DNA of 15,712 bases from Methylobacter sp. (GCA_023229605.1 JALNYY010000104.1:1-15712); one strand, 5' to 3'; positions 6,801 through 15,100 are shown, counted from the first letter of the stretch. Numbers and translations are program-made. The notes: generated by a model not told the origin, from the sequence alone.

Positions 6801-7104
6801 CCTGATCAGCCTGAAAGCCGGCGGAGTCGGCTTAAACCTGACCGAAGCCGATACCGTGATTATTTACGATCCGTGGTGGAACCCCGCCGCAGAAAGCCAA
6901 GCCGCGGACCGCGCCCATCGGATCGGCCAGGACAAGCCGGTGTTCGTCTACAAACTGATTACCGAAAATACCGTTGAGGAAAAGATTATCGCGATGCAGG
7001 ACAAAAAGCGCGCGCTGGCCGAAGGGATTTATAAGGGCGGGGCTAAAGAGGAGTCGTTGAAACTGACGGCGGAGGATTTGACCGCTTTGTTTGAGCCGTT
7101 GTAA
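3853..7104 (+). CDS. SNF2-family DEAD/DEAH-like ATPase with SWIM zinc finger
   Basis: This is a 1083-residue cytoplasmic ATP-dependent translocase on nucleic acid. The N-terminus carries a SWIM finger with CxC and CxH ligands (C81, C83, C89, H91 in DCTCPVGYNCKH). A long middle region follows, probably the helicase-associated part of bacterial SNF2 proteins. The motor starts near residue 619. Motif I is DDMGLGKT (Lys650), motif II is DEAQ (742-745), motif III is LTGTPMEN, and the second lobe (about 914-1050) has LVFSQF, SLKAGGVGLNL and QAADRAHRIGQ with Arg1020 and Arg1023. All motor motifs are intact. Start choice: ATG 3853 fits the usual family start (DIRYECGDAFYERGRSYF soon after), but the Shine-Dalgarno is poor and ATG 3844 is possible. 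Bacterial SWIM/SNF2 proteins are linked to RNA polymerase recycling or DNA transactions. No defence partner genes adjoin it, so the role stays open. Confidence 0.93.
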   Translation: MIKQKKLLRSDIRYECGDAFYERGRSYFEKGMVLNLSIKSEGTLFVQLNAAVKGSHKDPYRQNIRIVWRPDYSAAEIEGDCTCPVGYNCKHVAAACLMYQNSNQDFSASNTKPNCLDWLDNLHEQAPGQHDAYQEFIAYILKPGNAKHEFTVDFLITKEKKTGGLNKGRKTTLNNLRYSYSYLNYVQPGDQEIAKLLTALNPSFKDEPLIIGATGYLALSKLLQTGRLFWQNVERAPLTKGTGRDLKFNWRTTGNGDFQLTVEIDPPALLLLTDPPEYLDEALGLIGTVNTHNISADQLKNILAIPRIPAEYADEFSLRLITEHPGLPLPAPKKVELTEADQLTPAPRLLLFGHQVSPQQYTHFMMIGFNYGDWTVSAIPAEDYSVVKTDRGLVRIKRDAETEQLAIHRLTGLGFAPASAVQIGAQELFLYSPAQTKMDSATRWGDFLQNTLLELEQDGWVVDIEESFLLNFQTAQNWDAHISESQQDWFEMSFTIEIDGQPMPLLPLIMPVLENYDPENLPEILSIPLGDHNYLSLPSEKIKPFLNVLIELFNTSTLGKDGSLKLSRFNAAALADMEEQNHGLFSISGGKELRKLGQKLKNFTGIENVALPVNLQAELRHYQQQGLNWLQFLREYKFSGILADDMGLGKTIQTLTHLLLEKQSGRMSLPTLIIAPTSLMSNWRRETERFTPDLKILILQGTERKQLFYKIRDYDLILTTYPLLSRDEDTLLEHEYHYLVLDEAQTIKNPLSKAAQLVRRIKANHRLCLTGTPMENHLGELWAQFDFLMPGFLSDSATFKKIYRTPIEVHGDSEQRARLSRRVAPFMLRRTKQDVATELPPKTEIIRSVPLYAKQAALYESIRLTMEKKVRDAIAEKGLSRSHITILDALLKLRQTCCDPRTLPLKEAQKVQESAKLDLLMELLPEQLEEGRRILVFSQFTRMIGLIENELNSRKIGYAKLTGQTRNRDEAIELFKSGEVNVFLISLKAGGVGLNLTEADTVIIYDPWWNPAAESQAADRAHRIGQDKPVFVYKLITENTVEEKIIAMQDKKRALAEGIYKGGAKEESLKLTAEDLTALFEPL

Positions 7105-7112
7105 GGCAATAG

Positions 7113-7732
7113 GGTAATGGGTCAAATACGTGATTTGCTTATATAATATCGGATATGACCTGTTATCAAGAAATTACCTGCCCGGATTGTGGCAGCAATC
7201 AAATTATGAAGTCCGGCCGAAGCGCAGCGTTACCGCTGCCAGAATCCGGATTGTGAGACTAAAACGTTCATGTTGGCTTACCGCTACAAGGCATGTAGAC
7301 CCGGTATCAAAGAGCAAGTTGTGGAGATGGCCCTCAATGGTAGCGGTATTCGTGATACTGCACGGGTTCTCAAGATCAACAAAAACACAGTGATTAGCAC
7401 GTTACAAAAGTCGAGCAGCCTCGTCCAAGTCAATCCAAACTTCCAGGCCTTGAATTCGGCAGCAAATTTGGCGGCGAGATTGGAATTGGCTTGCGACGAA
7501 CACGGTATTGGCTTATGTGTTTGACAAACGCAAGGATGAGGTGAGTAGACGCAACACCCAAAAAATTTAACGCAAAAATTTGAATTTCAGAACTTGGATT
7601 AAGCGACTGACACGAAAAACAATCTGCTTCTCGAAGAAGGAAACCCTGCATGATACGGTTATCGGATTACTGATTAACAAGGTTGAATTTGGCTTGGATA
7701 TTCATGACAAATTACAAATTTAACCCACTGCC
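7113..7732 (+). mobile_element. degenerate IS1-family insertion sequence
   Basis: This is a 620-bp element bounded by imperfect terminal inverted repeats. GGTAATGGGTCAAATACG at the left end (7113-7138) and the complement of the right end, GGCAGTGGGTTAAATTTG (7707-7732), agree at 19 of 26 positions. The interior codes for fragments of IS1 InsA and InsB in several frames. Intact IS1-family elements are usually about 700-800 bp, so 100 or more bases are missing. The 8 bases on each side differ, so there is no visible target duplication, consistent with a deletion at one end after insertion. It starts 8 bases after the helicase stop and ends inside a fic remnant. Confidence 0.85.
7155..7723 (+). 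pseudogene. broken IS1-type transposase (insA/insB remnants)
   Basis: The frame opens at ATG 7155 with the InsA zinc-finger start MTCYQEITCPDCGSNQIMKSG, and shifts near 7225. It resumes as RYRCQNPDCETKTFMLAYRY, then GIKEQVVEMALNGSGIRDTA and LKINKNTVISTL, which is the InsA helix-turn-helix part. After about 7450 it shifts again into InsB pieces: WNWLATNTVLAYVFDKRKDE, a gap, then NLNFRTWIKRLTRKTICFSK and HDTVIGLLINKVEFG, ending with TAA at 7721-7723. The InsB segment between the VLAYVF strand and the C-terminal basic part is deleted, which removes catalytic residues. At least three frame breaks make it non-functional. Confidence 0.85.
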
Positions 7733-7996
7733 AACTCACGGTGCAGCCAGCACAGGAACTCGGTTGACGCCGGTCCGGCATATTCCCTGCCGCATAGAGC
7801 CGGTCAATCGCTTGTTGTAACCTGAACATGAGCCCGCACTTCGATTTGGAAATTACGCCGCAATTCGTCCTTTTTCAGATCATCCGCCAAGGCCCGATCA
7901 ATATCCCGGAGCTTGGTGTTACGCCCTTCGATAAGGTTCGAGTAATAGCAGCTTATAATCCGAACCAATTCAACCAGGCATACAGATACCCACGGT
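7733..7996 (-). pseudogene. truncated, frameshifted Fic-family protein remnant
   Basis: On the minus strand, protein-like sequence runs from about 7996 to the IS edge. It contains LVRIISCYYSNLIEGRNTK, then LRDIDRALADDLKKDELRRN and FQIEVRAHVQ. After one frame shift comes LQQAIDRLYAAGNMPD, and after another ASTEFLCWLHRE. The YxSNxIEG segment and the FLCWLHREF segment are hallmarks of a Fic subfamily: the former lies in the helix before the Fic core, the latter inside its start. The catalytic HPFxxGNGR loop, which installs AMP or another nucleotide on target proteins, would lie beyond the IS and is absent; only 8 bases separate the IS from the helicase stop. The N-terminus is also missing: the remnant starts within about 10 bases of the methyltransferase stop codon. 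It is non-functional. Confidence 0.8.
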
Positions 7997-8004
7997 CAAA
8001 AGCC

Positions 8005-8949
8005 TTACTTGGCCGCCCGCAATAAATTGCCGCAATACAGCTCCTTGCCTGTTTTTGTCCGCATCCACAGCTGCTTTATTTCCATCTGGTCAGCAGAAAA
8101 ATACTGCCCGGCGGACGCGGCTAAATCCGCCGGCCCTATCTTGGGCGAATAGGTGTTAAGAATTAAAAACGCGCCCGGATTCATTAATCCGTAAGCTGTT
8201 TCGATCAAGCCCGGCAAATGATTTTCCAATTTCCATTTTTCGCCTTTGGCGCCTAAGCCCCAGGCGGGCGGGTCCATGATGATGCCGTCGTATTTATTGC
8301 CCCGCTTCAATTCGCGCCCTGCAAACTTTAACGCATCCTCATGCACCCATTTGATGTCGGAAAGATTGCTGCGCTCCTTGTTTTCGTTAGCCCAGGTGAT
8401 CAGCTGTTTGACCGAATCCACATGCACGACTTCCGCCCCGGCGTCACGGGCAACCAGTGATGCCGCACCGGTGTAGGCAAATAAATTCAAAACCTTTTGA
8501 CCGGCACTAACCCGTTCCTTAATAAAGCGCCAGTTTGCCTGTTGCTCGGGAAACAAGCCCACATGCTTGAACTTGGTCAGCTTCAAGCCGAAGTTTAAGT
8601 TTCCATAGGAAATAAGCCATTGTTCGGGAGCATGGGGTTTGATGTTAAGCCAGCGTCCTTGGGTTGAGGATTGTTCTTCAAATTCCCAATGCGCCAATTC
8701 CAGCCATTGGGCGTAAGGCCATCCCGGCTTGAAATCGGCTTGCAGTTCCGGGCGTATGGTGACGACTGTTCCCCAACGTTCCAGCTTCTTGCCCTCGCCC
8801 GCATCAAGCAGTTCGTAATCAGGCCATGCAGACCCGTATTCACGTAGCGCTACTCCGGCTTGCGCTCCGGCATCCACTTGCACCCTAGAGGGTACGCCAT
8901 CGTTATTTCCGGTTGCCCGCCGACCTTTTTCCATTTGCGCCATCCACAT
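8005..8949 (-). CDS. class I SAM-dependent methyltransferase (RlmI-like)
   Basis: This 314-residue cytoplasmic enzyme belongs to the Rossmann-fold methyltransferases near the 23S rRNA cytosine-methyltransferase (RlmI) type. After DYELLDAGEGKKLERWG (44-60) comes a beta-rich region, then the SAM-binding motif I VLNLFAYTGAAS (153-164) with the acidic VHVDS strand end. The catalytic-region motif is MDPPAWG (225-231). The closest biochemical expectation is methylation of rRNA or another nucleic acid, but the substrate is not known and there is no obvious PUA domain. The first 40 residues are atypical and low in family character, and a GTG at residue 23 or 25 could be the true start. A TATAAT lies 32 bases upstream of the ATG at 8949. 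Downstream, the frame ends right before the fic remnant. Confidence 0.85.
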   Translation of the reverse strand: MWMAQMEKGRRATGNNDGVPSRVQVDAGAQAGVALREYGSAWPDYELLDAGEGKKLERWGTVVTIRPELQADFKPGWPYAQWLELAHWEFEEQSSTQGRWLNIKPHAPEQWLISYGNLNFGLKLTKFKHVGLFPEQQANWRFIKERVSAGQKVLNLFAYTGAASLVARDAGAEVVHVDSVKQLITWANENKERSNLSDIKWVHEDALKFAGRELKRGNKYDGIIMDPPAWGLGAKGEKWKLENHLPGLIETAYGLMNPGAFLILNTYSPKIGPADLAASAGQYFSADQMEIKQLWMRTKTGKELYCGNLLRAAK

Positions 8950-8980
8950 TTGATTTGGTTGATCCTGGTATTTGCCAATA

Positions 8981-8986
8981 ATTATA
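8981..8986 (-). promoter_or_regulatory. -10 box for the methyltransferase gene
   Basis: A perfect TATAAT lies on the minus strand 31-36 bases upstream of the ATG at 8949. The -35 region is poor. An AGGA lies about 13 bases before the ATG. Confidence 0.4.
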
Positions 8987-9060
8987 CTATTTTCGCTTGA
9001 AAATCCGGTTTTGGCTTAAAGTAAAAGTTGCAGGCGCCCAAAAGACAACAGCCGTTCAAG

Positions 9061-9089
9061 TTGACATAGCAGCGGACATCCGAGATAAA
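9061..9089 (+). promoter_or_regulatory. candidate sigma70 promoter
   Basis: A perfect -35 TTGACA (9061-9066), an optimal 17-base spacer and a -10 GATAAA (9084-9089, four of six consensus bases) are present. Transcription would begin near 9096, just before the inverted repeat at 9103-9146 and almost 600 bases upstream of the efflux operon. It could give a long leader or a separate small RNA. Confidence 0.4.
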
Positions 9090-9102
9090 ACGGGCTGCGT
9101 TT

Positions 9103-9146
9103 CCATATCCGGCATTTCGTCATGACATAAAAACCATTGGATATGG
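9103..9146. repeat. inverted repeat CCATATCC/GGATATGG
   Basis: Perfect 8-base arms lie at 9103-9110 and 9139-9146 with 28 bases between them. They could be two half-sites of a DNA-binding protein or the stem of an RNA fold in the leader made from the promoter at 9061-9089. A second short palindrome, TGGAT/ATCCA, overlaps the right arm (9138-9152). Confidence 0.4.
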
Positions 9147-9449
9147 TGATCCATGCGTATTCAGGGTAAGCGGTGCAAATAACCCTATCAGAATGGTTGA
9201 TTTAAACCCTTTTCAGGCCGCACCAGCGTTAAGCACAAATGTTTTTTAACAAAAACGTCTGAATTGATTGAATTCGTTCAAATGCGGTATTTGTGGCGTG
9301 TAATTTGCTGATTTATCAAATTGCAGCAGCTTTTGAACCATCTTTTTAATTTAATCCGTCCTGTCTCGCTAATGTCTCTGCCGAATTCAACCAAACAACA
9401 CATACCGTAATCGAAGCAAACCACGAATAACTTTTTGTTTGGTAAATTT

Positions 9450-9599
9450 TTAATGCCCTAAGGAAAAAGAAGTCACAGTTCCGAAAAGAATAAGCGTGTA
9501 AAATACGATATTTTGCGCGATGTCAGGCTGGATATTTTGAGGTATATAAAGCCTGGCGAATAGCTGAACTGCGTCGACATGACCTATAATATTTAACAT
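9450..9599 (-). CDS. possible 49-residue membrane peptide
   Basis: A minus-strand frame runs from ATG at 9599 (GGAAG 3 bases upstream) to TAA at 9450-9452. It has one hydrophobic segment at about residues 29-46, within QNIVFYTLILFGTVTSF. The frame is open further upstream to about 9674, with only a TTG (9626) as an alternative start. I recognise no family. It could be the relic of a longer gene or chance. It would lie antisense to the leader of the efflux operon, head-to-head with it. Confidence 0.2.
   Translation of the reverse strand: MLNIIGHVDAVQLFARLYIPQNIQPDIAQNIVFYTLILFGTVTSFSLGH
9585..9590 (+). promoter_or_regulatory. -10 box candidate for the efflux operon
   Basis: A perfect TATAAT lies 93 bases before the first ATG of the operon (9684). 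There is no good -35 at 17-18 bases, which would fit an activator-dependent promoter. It overlaps the ATG region of the possible minus-strand peptide gene. Confidence 0.35.
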
Positions 9600-9683
9600 A
9601 TCTTCCGTAAAACCGAGGAGGGCCAATTTTCTCTTAACTCTGCCATCTTGTATCCGAATGGATAATTTTTCTGTGATTTTTTA

Positions 9684-10988
9684 ATGCTTATAAAAATTCA
9701 AAACCTCAAAATTTTCTTGAGTTTGTTAGTGCTCGCTCTGTGGACCGTCTCGTCCCAAGCGGAAGATATTACAAAGGGAAATAATCAGTTACTTGTTACC
9801 GAACAACAGGCTATTGCTATATTTTATCAGCGTAACCTTGATTTGATTGCTGCGAATTTCAATATCGATACGGCTCAGGCCCAGGAAATTATCGCCGCGG
9901 CGATTCCAAATCCGGTATTCACTTTTAGCCTATACTCTTTAAACCCTAATATGGGGCAATCGCAAAATAATGGTATGGCGGTACCGGCCATCTCTCCGCA
10001 AATTCAGCAGCTCATAGAAACTGCCGGAAAACGTCGATTACGTATAGAAAGCAGCGAACTTGCAACGGAAGCCGTAACATTCGATTTACAAGATACTACG
10101 CGTATTCTGACTAATGCGGTGCGCCGAAGTTATTACAGCCTGTTGTTAACGCAAAAAAACCTTCAGGTAGCCAATGATAATTACGAGCGTTACCAGAAAA
10201 TCCAAAAAATTAATGCGCTTAGATTAAAAGCCGGCGATATTTCCGAGATTGATTTTGCCCGCATTGAAGTAGAGGGCCTAAAAGCCCAAGCCGAGCAGGA
10301 TCAGTCGCTGGCGGCATTGACTCAAGCCCGCGCGGATTTGCTTTTATTGTTGGCCTGGCCGGAAAAAAGCATGGCTATTCAAGCTGTCGAAGTCTGGCCT
10401 GAAGCTATGCTGACAATCTCGGAGGCCGGACAGGACCAGCTGGTCGAGAAAGCTTTAGCGCAACGCCCCGACCTGCAAGCAGCAAGAGTGCGTATCGATC
10501 AGGCGGGAAAGATGCTAACGCTGGCAAATCGATTAGCGATTCCGGATGTTACAGTCGGCGCTTTTTATCAACATGATCAAGGCAATTATTTTGCTGAAAG
10601 CGGCGGTGTTAGCTTTAGTGTGCCGTTACCGTTGTTTTATCAGCAAAAAGGGGAAATTTCACAGGCCCGTATCAAATTGGACAGCTCTCAGCTGGCCCTG
10701 ACGCAGACCGAGCAAAAGGTAAAAACCGATCTCATGAAAGCGTTGGCAGCCTGGAAAAGCGCTGACGCCAGCGCCAAACGTTTTGAGCAATCGGTTGTAA
10801 AGCGAATAGAAAAATTGCGCGAAGCTCAAGAGTTCGCCTATCAAAAAGGGGCTATCGGACTATTGGACTTACTGGATGCAGAACGAAGCTATAAAGCGAT
10901 GATGTTGGATTATTACACTGCATTAGCCAATCGGAGCAATGCTTGGGCCGATTTGTTAATGGCTTATGGAGAAGAAGTTAAATTATGA
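9684..10988 (+). CDS. outer-membrane efflux factor, CzcC/TolC type
   Basis: This 434-residue outer-membrane channel subunit belongs to a tripartite exporter. It has a signal peptide with a hydrophobic core (FLSLLVLALW) and a likely cleavage after SSQA (residue 26), with no lipobox Cys. Two outer-membrane-efflux repeats follow. The first includes LQDTTRILTNAVRRSYYSLL and long heptad-rich helices to about 215. The second starts near ALAQRPDLQAARVRIDQAGK and ends in QKGAIGLLDLLDAERSY and DYYTALANRSNAWADLL, the usual C-terminal signature. Trimers should form a beta-barrel plus an alpha-helical tunnel across the periplasm. It overlaps the adaptor gene by 4 bases (ATGA). No Shine-Dalgarno is visible at the ATG, so translation initiation may be weak. 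Confidence 0.93.
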   Translation: MLIKIQNLKIFLSLLVLALWTVSSQAEDITKGNNQLLVTEQQAIAIFYQRNLDLIAANFNIDTAQAQEIIAAAIPNPVFTFSLYSLNPNMGQSQNNGMAVPAISPQIQQLIETAGKRRLRIESSELATEAVTFDLQDTTRILTNAVRRSYYSLLLTQKNLQVANDNYERYQKIQKINALRLKAGDISEIDFARIEVEGLKAQAEQDQSLAALTQARADLLLLLAWPEKSMAIQAVEVWPEAMLTISEAGQDQLVEKALAQRPDLQAARVRIDQAGKMLTLANRLAIPDVTVGAFYQHDQGNYFAESGGVSFSVPLPLFYQQKGEISQARIKLDSSQLALTQTEQKVKTDLMKALAAWKSADASAKRFEQSVVKRIEKLREAQEFAYQKGAIGLLDLLDAERSYKAMMLDYYTALANRSNAWADLLMAYGEEVKL

Positions 10989-12142
10989 AGTTGAAGTCCC
11001 TCCCCTCCCGCCGGTTGCTCGCCGGCGCGTTAAGCTTACTGTTACTTGCCTGCCAGAATAAAGCGCAAGAACCGCAAAAACCTGTGCCTGCCCCCCCCAG
11101 TAATGAAGTTCGGCTTGATCCCGATTCACCCAAACGAGGTTATATCAGGGAAGCCGTTGTTGAATTGGAGCAGCGTCCGCTGATGGATGCAGTCACCGGC
11201 AAAATTGCTTACGATGAGACCCGTACCGCCCGGGTAACCTCGCCTATTGCCGGGCGGGTAACCCAGGTTATTGCCGCCTTAGGTATCCGGGTAGAAAAAG
11301 GGCAAGCCCTTGCGGAGCTTGACAGCCCTGATTTAGGGCAGGCTCAATCGGATTATGCCGGAGCCCAGGCTGATTTGAATTTGGCTAAGCATGCTTATGA
11401 GCGCGTTCAGGAATTATATGCCCATGGTATCGCTCCCCTCAAAGATCAGGAACAGGCGCATGATAATCTGACCCGCGCCCGTAGCGAAGCCGAACGGGCA
11501 AAGCTGAGACTGGAAAATCTTGGCGTTCGCAACGGCCGCACCGATAACCGTTTCATTCTGCATGCTCCGATTGCAGGAACAGTAACCGAGCGCAATATTA
11601 ATCCGGGATTGGAAGTGCGCTCCGATCTGCCAGCGCCGCTGTTCGTGCTATCCGATTTGAGCCAGTTATGGGTACAGATGGATATATTCGAGAAGGATAT
11701 TAGCTTGATTCATGTCGGCGCCAAAGTGATGGTGCAAGTTCCGGCCTATCCGGGCGAGAACTTCCCTGCAACGGTTAATTATATTGGGCAAGTGGTGGAC
11801 GAATCGACGCGTACGATAAAAGTGCGCTGCCTTGTCGCCAATCCCCAAAACCGATTATTGCCGGCCATGTATGCAGCCATCGATATTCAAAGCGCACCGG
11901 ACGATAAGGCTGTAGTTGCGCCATTAACGGCGTTGTTTACCGAAGGCGAGTCCGACTGGCTATTTGTTGCGGTTAATGACGGTTATTATCAAAAGCGGCC
12001 GGTTAAAGTCGGCTTGCGCCTTAAGGATCGCGCTGTTATTCGGGAAGGGTTGCATCCCGGAGAGCGGTTGGTCGTCGGTGGGGCGTTATTGTTGCGTACC
12101 GAGGAAGATGCAGAACAGGATGCTGGGGGAACTAAAGAGTGA
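10985..12142 (+). CDS. periplasmic adaptor lipoprotein, CzcB type (RND membrane-fusion protein)
   Basis: This 385-residue adaptor links the inner-membrane pump to the outer-membrane channel. The signal peptide ends in the lipobox LLLAC, so Cys23 is lipidated. It is followed by a Gln/Pro-rich linker. Domains in order: first half of the biotinyl-lipoyl fold (VTSPIAGRVTQV to LAELDSPDLG, about 84-117), an alpha-helical hairpin (about 118-178), the second lipoyl half (FILHAPIAGTVTERNINPG), a beta-barrel (LWVQMDIFEKDISLIHVG onwards) and a membrane-proximal domain near the end. It lacks a His-rich tail and N-terminal metal-binding Cys or His clusters, so metal selectivity is not obvious from this subunit. 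It overlaps the pump gene by 4 bases (GTGA). Confidence 0.93.
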   Translation: MKLKSLPSRRLLAGALSLLLLACQNKAQEPQKPVPAPPSNEVRLDPDSPKRGYIREAVVELEQRPLMDAVTGKIAYDETRTARVTSPIAGRVTQVIAALGIRVEKGQALAELDSPDLGQAQSDYAGAQADLNLAKHAYERVQELYAHGIAPLKDQEQAHDNLTRARSEAERAKLRLENLGVRNGRTDNRFILHAPIAGTVTERNINPGLEVRSDLPAPLFVLSDLSQLWVQMDIFEKDISLIHVGAKVMVQVPAYPGENFPATVNYIGQVVDESTRTIKVRCLVANPQNRLLPAMYAAIDIQSAPDDKAVVAPLTALFTEGESDWLFVAVNDGYYQKRPVKVGLRLKDRAVIREGLHPGERLVVGGALLLRTEEDAEQDAGGTKE

Positions 12143-15100
12143 TTAATAAAATCATCACCTTCTGTTTGCAGCAACGGCTCTTAGTCATCGGGGCCGCTGT
12201 TCTGCTGGCGATCGTTGGCATAGTGTCATTCGAACGCTTGCCGGTGCAGGCATTTCCCGATGTTCAGAATGTTTTTGTGCAAGTGGTGACCCAATATCCA
12301 GGCCAGGCGCCGGAAGAAATCGAAAAACTGGTCAGCCTGCCCATTGAAAAAGAAATGAATGGCTTGCCGCATCTGCTCAATATGCGTTCGGTTTCAATTT
12401 TCGGTTTATCGGTAGTCACATTGACATTCGACGATACGGCGGAAGATTATTTTTCCAGGCAGCAAGTGTTAGAGCGGTTAAGAAATGTAAGTTTACCCAA
12501 TGAAGTCAATCCCGCCATCGGCCCTTTAAGTACCGGGGTAGGCGAAATTTATCGCTATACGATTGATGCGCCTAATGTGCCTTTAGTCGAACAGCGCGCT
12601 GTACAGGATTGGTTGATCGAACGGAACTTGCGCTCTGTGCAAGGGGTTGCCGATGTTGTTGCTTTTGGCGGCGGCATTAAACAATATCAGGTGAAAATTG
12701 ATCCGAATAAGTTAAAGGATTATAACTTGACCCTGCCTGAGGTTTACCTAGCCATTGCCGCGAATAATGCCAATACCGGCGGCGGCTATATTGAACATGG
12801 TTATGAAGCGCTGGTTGTGCGCGGCGCGGGTCTCTTGAAATCGGCTGATGAAATCGCCGACATTGTCGTCGCCAGTCAAGACGGAACTCCCGTTTTTGTA
12901 AAGAATATTGCTGATGTGGTGATCGGCCCTCAGCCTCGAAACGGTATTGTCGGGTTCAACAACCGGGACGATGTTGTGGAAGGCGTGGTCTTGCTGATTA
13001 AAGGCAAGGATGCCATTGAAGTGCTGCAAGGGGTAAAAGAAAAAATTGAGTATTTGAACCAGCACGGCTTGCCGCCTGGGCTAAAAATCGCGCCTTTTTA
13101 TGATCGCACTGAATTAATTCAGCATACCGTGCATACGGTCGAACATAATATGTTGGAAGGGGCGGTGCTGATTCTAATCATTCTAGTCGTTTTTTTACGC
13201 CGAATGCTTGTTTCTGCCGTGGTTATTGTGGTTATTCCGCTGTCCTTATTGTTTGCGTTTATTTTGATAGATATCGAACACGTCTCGGCGAATTTGATTT
13301 CTTTGGGCGCTATCGATTTCGGCATTATTGTGGATAGCGCGGTGGTGTTGGTTGAAGCGGTTATGGTGAAAGTGACGCTGGAAATGCAGCAAAACTCCAG
13401 CATAGCCCATATGCGTCAATCCATGCTGATGACTGTCGGGGAAATGGCGCGCCCTATTCTATTTTCCAAAGCGATCCTTATTATCGCTTTTTTGCCTATT
13501 TTTACTTTTCAACGGGTCGAGGCAAAGATTTTTTCACCGATGGCATTTACGCTTAGTTTTGCCTTGCTGGGCTCGCTTATTATCAGCCTGACATTGGTGC
13601 CGGTACTGTTAAGTTACTTACTGGGCCCTAAACTCACTGAGTCGCATAACCCCTTAGTGCATAAAATGGAACAAATTTATTCAGTATTTCTCGAACAAGT
13701 ATTGCGCCATCCTAAAAAGCTATTTGTGGGAGCGGGACTGGCCTTAGCATTATCGCTAGCAACGACACCTTTGATCGGCACGGAATTTATGCCCAAGTTG
13801 GACGAAGGCAATATTTGGTTGACCATAACCTTACCAACCCCGGTTTCATTAAGCAAAGCTAAAACCCTGGAACTGGATGTGCGCAAGAAATTACTCGAGT
13901 TTAGCGAGGCCAAATCGATTTTAACCCAATTAGGCCGTCCGGAAGATGGAACAGATCCCAAGGGGTTCAACAACCTTGAAGTCCTGATCGATCTCAAAGC
14001 AAAGGATAGCTGGCATTATCCTAGCAAGGATAAACTGGTGGCAGCCATGCAGAAACGGTTAGCCGTATTTCCCGGACTGCAGTTCAATTTCTCGCAAGTC
14101 ATTCAAGACAATGTTGAGGAAGCTATTTCAGGAGTGAAGGGCGAAATTGCCATTAAAATTTTCGGCGACGACTTGACGATTCTGCAAGAAAAAGCCAACC
14201 AGATTACGCGTATTCTGAAATCCATCGAAGGTTCTACTGACGTTGCCGCCGAGCAGCAATCAGGATTGGCGCAAATGGTGATTGCGATAGATCGCGCCAA
14301 AATTGCCCGGTACGGCATTAATGTTAACGATGTCGAAGATGTGATTGCGATGGCCGTGGGCGGTAAAACCGCGACCAAAATGCTCGAAGGCGAACGCCGC
14401 TTTGATATTGTAGTGCGCCTGGCCGAATCGGCACGCGATTCGGTAGGCGCAATTGAGGATATTACCGTCAACGCTCCCAATGGCAGCCGTATTCCGTTAG
14501 CTGAATTGGCCGAAATAAAAATCGACCAGGGCGCTTCGCGGATTAGCCGTGAAGACAATATGCGCCGAATTGCTATCAAATGTAACCTGATCGGACGCGA
14601 CCAAGGCGGTTTTGTCGCCGAAGCACAGGAAAAAGTAGCTCAACAGGTAGTGCTGCAGCCCGGTTACCAGATCGTATGGAGCGGTCAGTTCGAGAATCAG
14701 CAACGGGCCATGAAACGCTTGTCATTTATCGTTCCGGTTAGTCTGATTTTAATTTTCGTGCTGCTCTTTTGGGCGTTTCAGTCGATTAAGACTGCATCCT
14801 TGATTGTTATGAACGTCCCGTTCGCGATGATCGGAGGACTGGTTGCGTTATTAGTAACCGGCATTCACTTGAGTGTTTCGGCGGCAGTCGGCTTTATTGC
14901 GTTATTCGGAATAGCTGTGCAGAACGGGGTTATTTTGTTATCGCAAATTAATTCGCTCCGGCGCGAAGGCATTCCATTGCAGGAAGCCATAATGCATGGT
15001 TCGGTTAGCCGCCTCCGGCCTGTAGTAATGACGGCCTTAATGGCGATTCTGGGGTTGATGCCGGCGGCCTTGTCGACCAGTGTCGGCTCTGAAACCGCTA

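Larger units (their letters stand above)
8950..9683. other. 734-base gene-free stretch before the metal efflux operon
   Basis: The stretch is AT-rich and has no long reading frame. It holds a TATAAT on the minus strand at 8981-8986 for the methyltransferase, a plus-strand promoter candidate at 9061-9089 and an inverted repeat at 9103-9146. Two tiny minus-strand frames are also present. One of 31 residues (9246-9341) begins MVQKLLQFDKSANYTPQIPH, and the other, of 49 residues, is listed separately. No regulator gene of the MerR, CzcR/S or ArsR type is present, so metal control of the downstream operon must come from elsewhere or from RNA-level signals here. Confidence 0.6.

Noticed and set aside
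3853..7104. Defence-system helicase (DISARM, BREX or similar)
   Set aside because: The neighbours are a lipoprotein gene, a dead IS and a methyltransferase of rRNA type. No PLD, DUF1998, PglX or nuclease partner is present, so a lone SWIM/SNF2 protein is the simpler reading.
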